53,977 nucleotides of DNA from JAPLDP01 sp964628285 (GTDB lineage Bacteria; Bacteroidota; Bacteroidia; Bacteroidales; JAGONC01): contig CAZVNP010000018.1 in the NCBI GenBank assembly GCA_964628285.1, positions 1 to 53,977 on the forward strand, written 5' to 3'. A program made the translations under genes and the position numbers. The notes below the pieces were generated by a model. That model was not told where the DNA came from, did not search any database, and saw nothing but the letters and a program-made list of their open reading frames with translations. Below are positions 26,433 to 35,842 of this stretch, one piece after another (the stretch's first letter is position 1; every line of letters starts with the position of its first letter).

Positions 26433-26731
26433 GTTATTCAACTATTTCCTCTGAAATTTATAAAAACACTCCTTTTGGTTTTGCTATGATACTGAGGAAG
26501 GAATTTGGTCCTTAATGCTATTATTTCTGAAATTTTTTAAAGCGATCAGATAATTTCATAAATCTATCGAACGTATTTTTTTTGATAATTTATGTATTAT
26601 CTTTTATTAAATTTATGATTAAGTATAATTGAATTAAAATAGTAAGGAAATCTCATTACCTGTTGTTAGGTGAATCCTGATCTATAGAAACCTTTGCAAA
26701 CTTTTTATACTAACCATTAAAACTAACAGCT

Positions 26732-29700
26732 ATAAAAAAGATATTTACACTTCTGACGGCGATGGCAGCGACTTGCTTGCTTTACGCCCAACCCCAGTGG
26801 GTTACCTTCTCGAAATCAACGCCTCAGCCTCCAATTATTCAATTGGCGTCTTCAGACAGCTTATCGGTCAATTTTACAGCGGAAATTTGTGGTATGTATG
26901 AAACCGATACGACAGTGAATAATATCGAATTTCAACGTTTATACATACCAGGAGGAGGGTGTTCTCATATTGTTGGTGACCCGGAAATGCCTTATGTACG
27001 ACAGTTAATTGCCATACCCGAATGTGATAGCGTAATTCTAACTGTTGATATTAAGGACAATACATCTTTCGAAAATTATTATGTGTATCCAGCGCCTGAC
27101 CACCAAACAGTCATGGATCATGATAGCAGTCTTTATGTTGAAGAAGTTTTTATTCTTAATTCAACAACCTACAATTCAAACCAGTACTATCCGAATATCA
27201 CCGCAGAAATTCATTCAATTGGTCATTTCAGAGGTCAAAAATATGCTGAAATTTTTCTTTTCCCGGTCAGGTTTAATCCCATTTTAGGGGAAATAGACGT
27301 AGACATAAATTATGATGTGACATTAACCTTTGTGAATCCTACGACCTCGATTAATGTAAATGTTGGGATATTTAATAATATCGCAACAAATGTGCTGTTA
27401 AATTATCCTTCTACAGGAATCTCACCACTAATCAATGATGATGTTGATCCCAATGGATCTGTAGAATGGGTTACTCTGACCTCCCCCAATCAAGCCAGTT
27501 CAATAAACGCGGATTATCTTATTATATGCGAGGAAGCATTATTTGATCCAGAAGATTCTGAATCAGAGGTACTGCGCATCGCTAATCACAGAGCTACTTA
27601 TAACGGGTATAATGTAACTATATTAAATGCATCGAATATAATTTCTGATGAATTAGGTTTTTATTATGAGGGGTCTGAGAAATCTCCTTTAAATGATACT
27701 TACAAAAAAGAACAGCGAATTAGAACCTGTATTCGGATGATTTATGAGGGAGCTAATGCACTTCATACATATGATGGACATTTGGCGTACGTATTGTTAA
27801 TTGGTGATACATGTGGGGCATGGAATCTTGGGATGCCTACTTCTTTTGATCCAAATCCAGGAGATAATTATAACGGAGATGAATATCCATCCGATTATTA
27901 TTATTCATGTGTTACTAAAGATGAAAATGGAAGTTATGATAGGGAAGGAGATTTATTTATCGGAAGGTTTAGTGTTGAATATTTTTCCCCATACAACGAG
28001 ATCGAATTACATAATATCGTCGAGAAAACAATGAAATTTGAAACTGAGTATTGTTTAGAAGGATATAAGAATAATGTGACGCATACAAATGGTAATATTG
28101 ATATGCACTCTGAACATTATTGGGAGGATTTTTATTATCCATTTATTACAGGTTTACTTAATGCATACAATCCTAATATCATACTTAATTACGTAGATGG
28201 GTATATAGTAAATGGACAGATTAAAGAACCGACTTTGGATAATCTAAATGAAGGCGCACTAACTATGTTATATTGCGGGCACGGCTTTCAAACAGCATGG
28301 CAAAGTTTTAATGAACAAGGTGGTGCAGACGATTTGCAAATTGCTGATTTTGAATCTGACTTAACGACGGATTATACATATCCATTCTGTTCTGCAATAA
28401 CGTGTTTAAATGGTATGTTTGATACGCCTGTAGATTGCTTAGCTGAGGCTTTAACCACATATTCGTCTACAAAGGGATTTGTAGGTTGTCTAGCGGCGGG
28501 TCGTGAAGTAATCATTGGTTTTAATAATCCATATCACGTTCATGACATACAATCAATTATCCCATATGTTATTTGGAACAACCATTCATATATAGTAGGA
28601 GAATATATATTACAAGCTAAAACTGAATCGATACAACAAACGGATCAGTTTGCGTATAATTTATTCGGTGATCCTGGTTTAAATATCATGGCACAGGGCT
28701 ATGAAATTACACATGATGTGACAATTCCAGAAACTGCATCAATAAATAAGGAGGTCTATTTACGTTCTGATAATACAGTGACTGTCCCTTCCAATTCGAC
28801 TCTATATTTAGAAAACGATGGCAAATTAATTATAGAAGATGGAGCTACTTTGGAACTCGAGGATAATGCCGTTGTTCATGTTACATCAGGAGCTGACAGC
28901 CTGATTGTTTATGGTGATATAGATGTCGGATCGTATGTGAACTTTGTCGCTGATGAAGGCTCCTCCCTGGTTATTGATTTTAGAAATGACGACCTTATTA
29001 AATCAATCGGACGCGCTATTTTTAATAATGTCAAAATTACAGGCAGGGCATCGGTCCTTATTATTGCTTCCAGCGATTTTACGAATTCAAATATTGAATA
29101 TTACCGGTTGACAAATTCCCAATATGTTTTGGATAATTCAACCTTTACAAATACAACAGTAAAGGCTTGTCGTGCAGATGGGCCTGCTACCGACGCAGGA
29201 AATTTGGTAATCACTGGATGTACATTCGATAATCAAATTGGTGAGAGTGTCGTAGATCTTGAGGGATTTCATAACTTTAGATTCCATACGGATACGCTTC
29301 GCTATTCAACAGGAGACGGTATCAGTCTATATCACGCTGGTAGTGCAATCGGAACATTACAGGAAATTATGAATTGCGAAATATATTTTACGGGAGACCC
29401 ATCAGAAGGGAATCATCAAGGAGTAATTGCCTATCGAAGTTATATAACAATGGCTAATAATTATATTCATGGTAATACTATCGGGGTATCTTGCCTTAAT
29501 CAAAGTGATCTGGGTCTTCTTGGAAATGAATATTCAGAGTCGCCCGACGAGACCCAGCAAATTCTGAATAACTGGACCAGTCAGGTATACAGCGATGGAT
29601 CGAGCTTTCCTTATGAATTTGAATACAATTATATCGATAACGAAGTGAATGATGATTATCTGATCTGTGTTAGTAATTCTCCACGAGGTCAGTATGTTGT

Positions 29701-30622
29701 AAGAAACAATTACTGGGGAGAAGATTTTTCACCGAATGATGATTTCTTTCCCAGAGGTGCTTTTGACTATATCCCTGTTTGGGAGCCTTCATGGCATCAG
29801 TTTAAAAGCTCGGATCCGGCAAGAGAGATTTTTTATTCAGCAAAACAGAATATCATCGACAGCAATTACATTTCAGCGAAAGAAAAATTCCAGGACATAA
29901 TCGAAACCTATCCTGAATCGAGGTATCAAAAAGCGGCGGTAAAGGAATTGCTTGCATTGGCCGAAATAAACGATTATGATTTTATGGGACTCCAGACCTA
30001 TCTTGATTCTGTTCCAACATTATGGAATGACGATGATGCTATTCAGATTACTGAACATGTGATGAACTGGTGCAACATTGAAGTGGGGGATTATCCAACG
30101 GCTATCGATTGGTTTGAAGACCGTATAATGAACCCTGTTAATTTTGTGGATTCTGTCCTATGTGTAATTGATCTGGAATACACGTATACTTTGATGGACA
30201 ATATAAGTGGCAGAGAAGACGGATACATTGGGAAATTTCCACAATATAAGCCCACTTCACGTGAGAATTTCGAAAAAACACGTTCGTATTTAATAGATTT
30301 ATTGATTGGAAATAAAAAACAATCCTCCCAGAATGATAATGAAACTTTAGATGGAGAAAAAGATATGAATATGTCAATATTCCCGAATCCAGCAAATGAC
30401 GAGATAACAATACATTATTATCTCCAAGATGACTCCAAGGTGTCCATTAAAATATTTAATCCCGTTGGAGATCTGATTAAAATTTTAGATGAATCAATCA
30501 AATCTTCGGGAAATCAAATGATTAAACTTGATGTAAATAATTATTCACCTGGCGTACTATTTATGGCTTTATACTTAAATGATAAGCTTGTCGAAGTAAA
30601 AAAGATGATAATAGAGAAATGA
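26732..30622 (+). CDS. Gingipain-like C25 cysteine peptidase with T9SS sorting domain
   Basis: The first ATG (26762) would cut into the signal peptide. The same frame runs upstream to an ATA at 26732, giving 'KKIFTLLTAMAATCLLYAQ' after the start; either a rare ATA start or an ATG-to-ATA change. Counting from 26762, about residues 1-230 are a C25 propeptide, and 240-680 the C25 caspase-like domain with the catalytic His in 'MLYCGHGFQTAW' (507) and Cys in 'SAITCLNGMFD' (548). Residues of about 690-1010 are beta-helix-like repeats ('LYLENDGKLIIEDGATLELE'), 1020-1130 a TPR-like helical part, and the end ('MSIFPNPANDEITIHYYL', 'VKKMIIEK') a T9SS sorting domain. Family role: secreted surface protease. 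AT-rich compared with its left neighbours. A hairpin terminator follows. Confidence 0.85.
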   Translation: MKKIFTLLTAMAATCLLYAQPQWVTFSKSTPQPPIIQLASSDSLSVNFTAEICGMYETDTTVNNIEFQRLYIPGGGCSHIVGDPEMPYVRQLIAIPECDSVILTVDIKDNTSFENYYVYPAPDHQTVMDHDSSLYVEEVFILNSTTYNSNQYYPNITAEIHSIGHFRGQKYAEIFLFPVRFNPILGEIDVDINYDVTLTFVNPTTSINVNVGIFNNIATNVLLNYPSTGISPLINDDVDPNGSVEWVTLTSPNQASSINADYLIICEEALFDPEDSESEVLRIANHRATYNGYNVTILNASNIISDELGFYYEGSEKSPLNDTYKKEQRIRTCIRMIYEGANALHTYDGHLAYVLLIGDTCGAWNLGMPTSFDPNPGDNYNGDEYPSDYYYSCVTKDENGSYDREGDLFIGRFSVEYFSPYNEIELHNIVEKTMKFETEYCLEGYKNNVTHTNGNIDMHSEHYWEDFYYPFITGLLNAYNPNIILNYVDGYIVNGQIKEPTLDNLNEGALTMLYCGHGFQTAWQSFNEQGGADDLQIADFESDLTTDYTYPFCSAITCLNGMFDTPVDCLAEALTTYSSTKGFVGCLAAGREVIIGFNNPYHVHDIQSIIPYVIWNNHSYIVGEYILQAKTESIQQTDQFAYNLFGDPGLNIMAQGYEITHDVTIPETASINKEVYLRSDNTVTVPSNSTLYLENDGKLIIEDGATLELEDNAVVHVTSGADSLIVYGDIDVGSYVNFVADEGSSLVIDFRNDDLIKSIGRAIFNNVKITGRASVLIIASSDFTNSNIEYYRLTNSQYVLDNSTFTNTTVKACRADGPATDAGNLVITGCTFDNQIGESVVDLEGFHNFRFHTDTLRYSTGDGISLYHAGSAIGTLQEIMNCEIYFTGDPSEGNHQGVIAYRSYITMANNYIHGNTIGVSCLNQSDLGLLGNEYSESPDETQQILNNWTSQVYSDGSSFPYEFEYNYIDNEVNDDYLICVSNSPRGQYVVRNNYWGEDFSPNDDFFPRGAFDYIPVWEPSWHQFKSSDPAREIFYSAKQNIIDSNYISAKEKFQDIIETYPESRYQKAAVKELLALAEINDYDFMGLQTYLDSVPTLWNDDDAIQITEHVMNWCNIEVGDYPTAIDWFEDRIMNPVNFVDSVLCVIDLEYTYTLMDNISGREDGYIGKFPQYKPTSRENFEKTRSYLIDLLIGNKKQSSQNDNETLDGEKDMNMSIFPNPANDEITIHYYLQDDSKVSIKIFNPVGDLIKILDESIKSSGNQMIKLDVNNYSPGVLFMALYLNDKLVEVKKMIIEK

Positions 30623-30676
30623 CTGTTGATTTCAATATTATAATGAGGGGCTTAATCCATTAATGACGAAGTTAAA

Positions 30677-30715
30677 AAAAGGAGTGGTTAGTAAATTTTA
30701 CCAACCACTCCTTTT
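30677..30715. terminator. Strong hairpin terminator after the C25 peptidase gene
   Basis: AAAAGGAGTGGTT (30677-30689) pairs perfectly with AACCACTCCTTTT (30703-30715). The pairing continues inside the loop as GTAAA/TTTAC after one mismatch. T-run on both strands, so it could work in either direction. Confidence 0.75.
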
Positions 30716-30824
30716 AAAAATTACAAGTAATGTTTAACTTCGAAGTTAAATTTAGAGAAAAATTTCAAATATAAAATCCAATTATTGTTTTTGTTTTCTA
30801 TATTGGCGAATTAATTCATATATT

Positions 30825-32036
30825 ATGAAATCAATCAAAATTATATCTTTTTTTATATGTGCAATTTTTATTCATTGTACCTTAGTGGGGTCAGGTCAGA
30901 TTACTCGTGGAGCATTACCTGGTGAAATATATCTTTCAACCCAATGGTATCATGATGGCTATATACTTCACTATGGGATTTTTCATTCAATTGATAATGG
31001 CTACAATCTTGAATTAGTCTATCAAAATATTGCAAATCCCCCATCAGGCCAGATGGGAGTTGCAACGGTGACCGGAGATGCATCAAATGGGTTCCTGTAT
31101 AATTATTCGTCAACTAATTTATGGGTGAGCATGGATTATGGGGAGGATTGGGACTTGACAGATGAGAATTATGGTTACGCAAAATATTTTAGTGGATCTT
31201 TACCCGGATTGGTCTTTAAAGGAAATAATGATGGACTTTTTAAAAGTACAGATTATGGTCATTCGTTTGAACTTTTACCGATTACGGTTACTTGTCCATT
31301 CACTGAACTTGGTTATTATGAAAATGAATTTTTTGGCATTAATGGTGAATCAGGAATAGGTTATAATATAGTTCATTCATTGGATTATGGACAGACTTAC
31401 ACTGAAATCCCACTCGATACCACAATTGCCCTTTGGCAGATATGGGACAGGCCACCTAAGGTTGTAAGAGGTGCCTCATCAGGAGAATTATATTTAGTTT
31501 CATGGTGGCCAGATATAAGTTATAAGATTTTTCACAGTGTGGATACCGGCTATACCTGGACACAACAATATGTTTCAGCTCCAATGGATCATAATATTTC
31601 CTACACTCCGGGTAGAGAACAAGGAAGTTTTTATGTTATGAGGCTTGAAACAGCTCCGGACCAGACTCATAATTGGCTTTATATTGATTATAGCTGTGAT
31701 TATGCTCAGACTTTTACAACTTATTTTCATGATCTTGAGCCTACATTTGGCATCGATAGAGGTTTAGTAAAAAGCTCTTCAATTAAGACTTATCCAAATC
31801 CTTTCAGTCAATTTATTACATTTGAGTTACCAAATTATGATAATGGAAACGTGGTTCAAATATTCGAAATTAACGGAAATCTGGTTAAAGAATTGGAATC
31901 TTTGGGAGATAAGGATTTTATTTGGGATGCGACAAATCAATCAGGTCAGAAAGTGTCTGAAGGAACCTATTTGTTTAGGGTATTGAATAATGATAATCAG
32001 GTAACAATTAATAAAATAATTTATATAAAAAACTAA
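30825..32036 (+). CDS. BNR/sialidase-like repeat protein with T9SS sorting domain
   Basis: A 403-residue protein with a signal peptide ('FFICAIFIHCTLVGSGQ'). The body repeats the BNR-type pattern 'SxDxGxxW/Y': 'HSIDNGYNLELVY', 'VSMDYGEDWDLT', 'KSTDYGHSFELLP', 'HSLDYGQTYTEIP' and 'HSVDTGYTWTQQY', the Asp-box turns of sialidase/Vps10-type propellers. No sialidase catalytic Arg triad is obvious, so a binding or structural propeller is more likely than an enzyme. The C-terminus 'IKTYPNPFSQFITFELP' to 'VTINKIIYIKN' is a T9SS sorting domain with the FlgD-like 'IWDATNQSGQKVSEGTYLF'. It is the second of three AT-rich T9SS cargo genes in a row, each with its own spacer of 100-200 bases. Confidence 0.82.
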   Translation: MKSIKIISFFICAIFIHCTLVGSGQITRGALPGEIYLSTQWYHDGYILHYGIFHSIDNGYNLELVYQNIANPPSGQMGVATVTGDASNGFLYNYSSTNLWVSMDYGEDWDLTDENYGYAKYFSGSLPGLVFKGNNDGLFKSTDYGHSFELLPITVTCPFTELGYYENEFFGINGESGIGYNIVHSLDYGQTYTEIPLDTTIALWQIWDRPPKVVRGASSGELYLVSWWPDISYKIFHSVDTGYTWTQQYVSAPMDHNISYTPGREQGSFYVMRLETAPDQTHNWLYIDYSCDYAQTFTTYFHDLEPTFGIDRGLVKSSSIKTYPNPFSQFITFELPNYDNGNVVQIFEINGNLVKELESLGDKDFIWDATNQSGQKVSEGTYLFRVLNNDNQVTINKIIYIKN

Positions 32037-32142
32037 ATGTAAATAAAGCATTACATTTATTCTGCTTGTTTTTGACGTTTTAATTTTTCAATAGAATGAT
32101 CATTACTAATTCGAATAATAATTATCAGACTATCTGATTATC

Positions 32143-34206
32143 ATGAACAAATTTTTATGTTCGTCCATTTTGATTCTCTTATTCAATGTTTTGAATGCTC
32201 AGACCTGGAATTGGATGAATCCCTTGCCTCAGGGCAATGGTCTTACTTGTACAATATTCATTGATACGTTAACAGGATATGCCGTTGGTAATAATGGAAC
32301 GGTAATAAAAACTACAGATGGAGGAAACACATGGACTATCCAAACCTCCGGAACAAACACAACTTTATATTCCGTCTGTTTTACAAATGAAGATGTGGGA
32401 TATGCTGTAGGGAATGAAGGGGTCGTACTTAATACAATAAATGGCGGGCTTAGCTGGCATACCCAGAATTCAGGAACATCTGAAGAATTGAGGTCGGTCT
32501 ATTTCACAAATGATAGCGATGGAGTCATTGTTGGTCGCGACGGAACGATATTAAAAACTACCGATGGTGGAACAACATGGATAACAATGATTTCGGGAAC
32601 GAGTAATCATTTAAATTCAGTATATTTTATAAGTCCTTCCACCGGTTATGCAGTTGGCCAAAATGGAACTATTTTAAAAACGACGGATAAAGGATACACA
32701 TGGATTAGTCAGGTATCAGGTACAATACATATAGAATTCAATTCAGTGTTTTTTCCGAATGAGAATACCGGTTATGTTGTAGGTTTGGCCGGAACGGTGG
32801 TAAAAACAGTAGATGGGGGTTTGAACTGGGTTATACATTCATCTGGTTATTCAGGAACTTTATATTCAGTACATTTCACTAATATAGATACAGGCTTTGT
32901 TGTCGGTACTCAAAGGGTGATATTAAAAACCATTGACGGGGGATTGAATTGGACGAGTGAATATTATGGCATTCCATTTGACTTAAATTCTGTTTGTTTT
33001 ATAAATAATAGTACAGGCTATTCGGTAGGCTCGACCGGAACAATCTTAAAGACAACTGATTGCGGTGAAAATTGGACCTTTCTTTCATCCAAAATGAACA
33101 GCTGGTTGTTTTCAGTGTATTTTACGAACTCGGATACAGGATATGTAGCTGGCGATCTGGGAACCATTTATAAGACAACTGATGGCGGTACTAATTGGAT
33201 TCAGCAGGTATCCGGAACATTGTACTGGCTATCCAATATATATTTTCTGCCAGAAAGCCAATCATCACTCGGTTATGCCGTAGGTGAGTCAGGAACTATT
33301 CTTAAAACAATAAATGGTGGAACAAATTGGTTTAGCCAGTCATCAGGGACCTATAATTGTCTAAATTCTATAAGTTTTCTATCAGCCGATACAGGATTTA
33401 TTATCGGAAACAATGGTATAATACTTAAAACGAGCGATGGAGGTTTAAACTGGATTAGATTATCTACCGGCATTTCTTTAGGTTTGTATTCAATTGCTTT
33501 TAGTGATTCTCACACTGGTTTTATCGTTGGACAGGCAGGACTTATTTTAAAGACAGTTGACGGAGGTAATAGTTGGATTATTCAGAATTCAGGAACTTCA
33601 AATAATTTACTATCGGTCTATTTTACTAATTCTAATACTGGATATGCAGTCGGTGGTTTTGGCACCATACTTAAAACAACAGATGCAGGTGAAAACTGGG
33701 AGTGCCAGAATATAGGAAGTGGTTATTCTTTATTTTCTGTATGTTTTACTGATGATTCTATCGGATACACCGTTGGTGTACCAGGTAAGATTATGTCAAC
33801 TATTAATGGTGGTTCAAACTGGTTTGATCTTTATTCAGTGACTGATAATATTTTAGATGCCATCTGTTTTCCTGTGCCTAATATAGGCTATATTGTTGGT
33901 TATGGAGGAACAATTTTAAAGACCATTGATGCCGGGGTTGGCTATTCAAAAATATCTGTCAAAAACAATGACTTCTTAATCTACCCAAATCCGGCCACTG
34001 ATAAGCTGACCATTGAATTATCGGAAATAACTGTTACAAAGCACACCGTATTATCAATTTATTCTCTGAAAGGTCAATTGTTGTTGCAAGAATCGGTCAC
34101 GCAGGCTAAAACAGAAATAGACCTGACAGGTATTCCAAGAGGCGTTTATGTAATTGATGTGAATGATGGTATCCATAGGAGATCTCAGAAGATAATCAAA
34201 GAATAA
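32143..34206 (+). CDS. Ycf48-like beta-propeller T9SS cargo protein
   Basis: A 687-residue protein with a signal peptide ('SILILLFNVLNAQTW'). Residues of about 30-600 hold about 13 repeats of 42-45 residues with consensus 'TGYAVGxxGTILKTTDGGxxW', then 'xxQxSGT', 'LxSVxF'. This is the Ycf48/photosystem-assembly-like BNR propeller repeat, often seen in Bacteroidota surface proteins with no link to photosynthesis. Thirteen units would make about two propellers. The last 85 residues ('DFLIYPNPATDKLTIELSE' to 'RRSQKIIKE') are a T9SS type A sorting domain. The high similarity between units suggests recent unit duplication. The role is unknown; adhesion or ligand binding is possible. AT-rich like its two upstream neighbours. 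Confidence 0.85.
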   Translation: MNKFLCSSILILLFNVLNAQTWNWMNPLPQGNGLTCTIFIDTLTGYAVGNNGTVIKTTDGGNTWTIQTSGTNTTLYSVCFTNEDVGYAVGNEGVVLNTINGGLSWHTQNSGTSEELRSVYFTNDSDGVIVGRDGTILKTTDGGTTWITMISGTSNHLNSVYFISPSTGYAVGQNGTILKTTDKGYTWISQVSGTIHIEFNSVFFPNENTGYVVGLAGTVVKTVDGGLNWVIHSSGYSGTLYSVHFTNIDTGFVVGTQRVILKTIDGGLNWTSEYYGIPFDLNSVCFINNSTGYSVGSTGTILKTTDCGENWTFLSSKMNSWLFSVYFTNSDTGYVAGDLGTIYKTTDGGTNWIQQVSGTLYWLSNIYFLPESQSSLGYAVGESGTILKTINGGTNWFSQSSGTYNCLNSISFLSADTGFIIGNNGIILKTSDGGLNWIRLSTGISLGLYSIAFSDSHTGFIVGQAGLILKTVDGGNSWIIQNSGTSNNLLSVYFTNSNTGYAVGGFGTILKTTDAGENWECQNIGSGYSLFSVCFTDDSIGYTVGVPGKIMSTINGGSNWFDLYSVTDNILDAICFPVPNIGYIVGYGGTILKTIDAGVGYSKISVKNNDFLIYPNPATDKLTIELSEITVTKHTVLSIYSLKGQLLLQESVTQAKTEIDLTGIPRGVYVIDVNDGIHRRSQKIIKE

Positions 34207-34288
34207 CCCTGTGCTGGGCTGAATGATTTCCGATACTTCGAACATCGAAAATGTAAAATCGTATCTCCCCCAATCATTTTACTATGCC

Positions 34289-34352
34289 ACCCCTTCAGGG
34301 TTTACGTGTCATTTATTCGTTCCCGGCTATAATCATGTCATCCCTTCGGGAT
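34289..34352. repeat. Pair of REP-like stem-loops (CCCTTCNGGG)
   Basis: ACCCCTTCAGGGT near 34289 and ATCCCTTCGGGAT at 34340-34352, about 50 bases apart, each a short palindrome with a TTC loop. Such paired small stem-loops are common between Bacteroidota genes. Confidence 0.55.
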
Positions 34353-34413
34353 TGTCGCGAATAAAATGTGGAAATGTGAAAATGGTTGCAGGTTGCTAAA
34401 ATACAGTAAGATA

Positions 34414-34569
34414 GAGGGTGTAACAGAACAACGTTTTTTTCATAAAACCGCAGAGAATGCAGAGGGCGCCGCGCAGAGATCGCTGAGGAATACAGTGCTG
34501 ATTTTAAATACTCTGCGTTTCCTTTGCGAACTCTGCGGTTAACAAAAAAATCAGTTCTGTTACACCCTC
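34414..34569. mobile_element. MITE-like inverted repeat element with ACAGAG core
   Basis: The ends 34414-34429 and 34554-34569 are perfect 16-base inverted repeats (GAGGGTGTAACAGAAC). Homology continues inward through a T7 run and AACCGCAGAG, making arms of about 40 bases. The middle holds further (G/C)GCAGAG words. ATA stands directly outside both ends, a possible 3-bp target duplication. No coding capacity. Confidence 0.7.
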
Positions 34570-34588
34570 ATAGGGGATGAGGTGAATG

Positions 34589-34650
34589 AAGACCTGCCGA
34601 CCTATAGATCTAACAACTGACGACTGAAGACTGACGACTGCCGACTGCCT
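34589..34650 (+). repeat. GACCTG and GACTG short-period arrays
   Basis: GACCTGCC/GACCTATA/GATCTAAC (period 8) followed by five xACTGNN units (period 7), the same order as at 26308-26356. Confidence 0.7.
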
Positions 34651-34715
34651 TGCTGGGCCTTTTCGCCTTCTTCATGTTGCTACTCAATAACTTTTTTCTG
34701 TTACCGAAATGATTC

Positions 34716-34858
34716 AATAGAACACGGATGACGCGGATTTGGCGGATTTACGCGGATTTTATTAAAAGGAAAAATTATTGATTACGTCTAAGAAAATATA
34801 TTCATGCTATAACGTAATCCGCGATTATCCGCCTGATCCGCGTCATCAGCGTTCTATT
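34716..34858. repeat. Inverted pair of GCGGATT-core arrays
   Basis: The left arm, about 34716-34759, starts AATAGAAC and runs through GATGACGCGGAT and two further GCGGATT words. The right arm, 34815-34858, is its reverse complement with scattered mismatches (by eye, roughly 37 of 43 match). Spacer about 55 bases. Same design as the ACAGAG pairs but a different word. Confidence 0.75.
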
Positions 34859-34931
34859 ATGTTTATTTGAGTGACAACCGGAAAATTTGCTGTTTATTTA
34901 TATTGAAACTGGTGCCGGAAGATATTTATAG

Positions 34932-35596
34932 TTAATGGAACAGGCCATCATCATTAATAAACAGTACCCTGCCGGTCAGAACATTCCCGGAATTATATTT
35001 TTCATTTACCATGCGTATCAGCCTTTTACTTTGCCTGCCAAAGCCTGTCATCCAGAAAACTGCAACAGTGTAATCATTATCTGCCAGCGACCTTGGATCA
35101 ACGGCGTTTCCATTCAAATCCGAAATCAAATCAACTAATTGATGTAAGGTAAGCAATGAATCCGGCGGAACTGTCGATTTAGCCGGAACCGTGTCAAGGT
35201 TGTGATCCCGGTTCCATTTCAGATTGGGAAACCCACCGGCATAGCAATTATTCAGAAAGGAAACCAGCTTACCCTCCCTGTTGAAAAACAAAATTTGAAG
35301 CGGCTGTGTATGTTCTTTTATCGGCCCGGCAGTAATGCAAGACTCCGGATTATAGCCATAAAGGAGGCCAATGCTGTCGAAATATTTGATATAGGAATCT
35401 TTCAGGAAAAACAGTTCATTGGAGTCTATTCCTTGCGAAAAGGCTATATCCATAGCATCCTGTCTTGTATATCCTTTGAAAGTTTAACTCCATACATGGC
35501 TGTCATAAAAGAATTACATCCCGTCAGGATCGTTATGACAGGGATAAGAAAAATAAATCCGATGAAGGAAATGATGTGACTTGTAGTTGTTTTCAT
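34932..35596 (-). pseudogene. Frameshifted exported lipoprotein gene
   Basis: From ATG at 35596 the frame encodes a lipoprotein leader ('FLIPVITILTGCNSFMTAMY' then 'GVK') but stops after 49 codons. The next frame continues without a gap as 'TFKGYTRQDAMDIAFSQGID' and on to 'VLFINDDGLFH' at 34932. A one-base loss in the A run at 35483-35485 (AAAA to AAA on the minus strand) would explain it; the joined product would be about 220 residues. The C-terminal part ('LQILFFNREGKLVSFLNNC', 'VFWMTGFGRQSKRLIRMV') resembles small Bacteroidota lipoproteins with a possible thioredoxin-like fold, but I cannot name it. Either a real pseudogene or a sequencing error. Confidence 0.65.
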
Positions 35597-35639
35597 TCGT
35601 ATTAAAAGCATAAACAGGATCGTAAGTTAGTTTTTTTAA

Positions 35640-35776
35640 TTTTAAAAGATGTTGATCCAAAAGGATCTTATTATTGCAAATGTATTTTACTATTGGGATG
35701 TATAAATGTAAAAGATGATTTACAAATCGACAAATTAATTCAGAAGCCATGGCAGGTTTACAAGTTACAGGTTGCA
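35640..35776 (-). pseudogene. 5' remnant of a second DUF4143 ATPase copy
   Basis: Bases 35684-35776 align with the upstream region of the intact ATPase gene (37019-37110), including GTAAAA(G/T)AT(A/G), ATTTACAAAT and TTACAGGTTG. Directly inside, minus-strand CCTTTTTGGAT matches the first codons of the intact gene. The start codon reads ATA and similarity is lost after about ten codons. The rest of the copy is gone. Confidence 0.5.
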
Positions 35777-35780
35777 TGCA

Positions 35781-35820
35781 CTTCATCCCCAAACCCCTTC
35801 TCCTAAATGAGAAGGGGTTT
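35781..35820. terminator. Hairpin repeat, possible terminator
   Basis: AAACCCCTTCTC (35791-35802) and GAGAAGGGGTTT (35809-35820) are perfect 12-base arms with a 6-base loop. On the minus strand it lies upstream of the pseudogene; on the plus strand no gene precedes. Relative of the 16093 and 26098 hairpins. Confidence 0.5.
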
Positions 35821-35842
35821 ATTTATTCCAGATAATATTTCA

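Larger units (their letters stand above)
26035..26731. other. Intergenic region with stacked repeat arrays, then AT-rich promoter region
   Basis: The left 375 bases hold the GGGGAGAGG hairpin (26098-26136), an AATTGNNC array (about 26188-26215), GACCTG and GACTG arrays (26308-26356) and an ACGAAG array (26372-26432). From about 26440 the DNA becomes strongly AT-rich and featureless up to the C25 peptidase gene; a near-consensus AACCTTTG at 26689 may be its promoter. Confidence 0.6.
34207..34931. other. 725-base intergenic region composed mostly of repeat elements
   Basis: In order: two CCCTTCNGGG stem-loops (34289-34352), AAATGTG words (34372-34390), the MITE-like element (34414-34569), GACCTG/GACTG arrays (34589-34650) and the GCGGATT inverted pair (34716-34858). 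No gene or RNA recognised. Confidence 0.7.

Noticed and set aside
32143..34206. Photosystem II assembly factor
   Set aside because: Only the Ycf48-type repeat is shared; a T9SS tail and a Bacteroidota context make a photosynthetic role implausible.
35514..35792. 92-codon minus-strand frame as a gene
   Set aside because: It begins in intergenic repeat DNA and runs through the ATPase remnant and the lipoprotein leader in the wrong frame.
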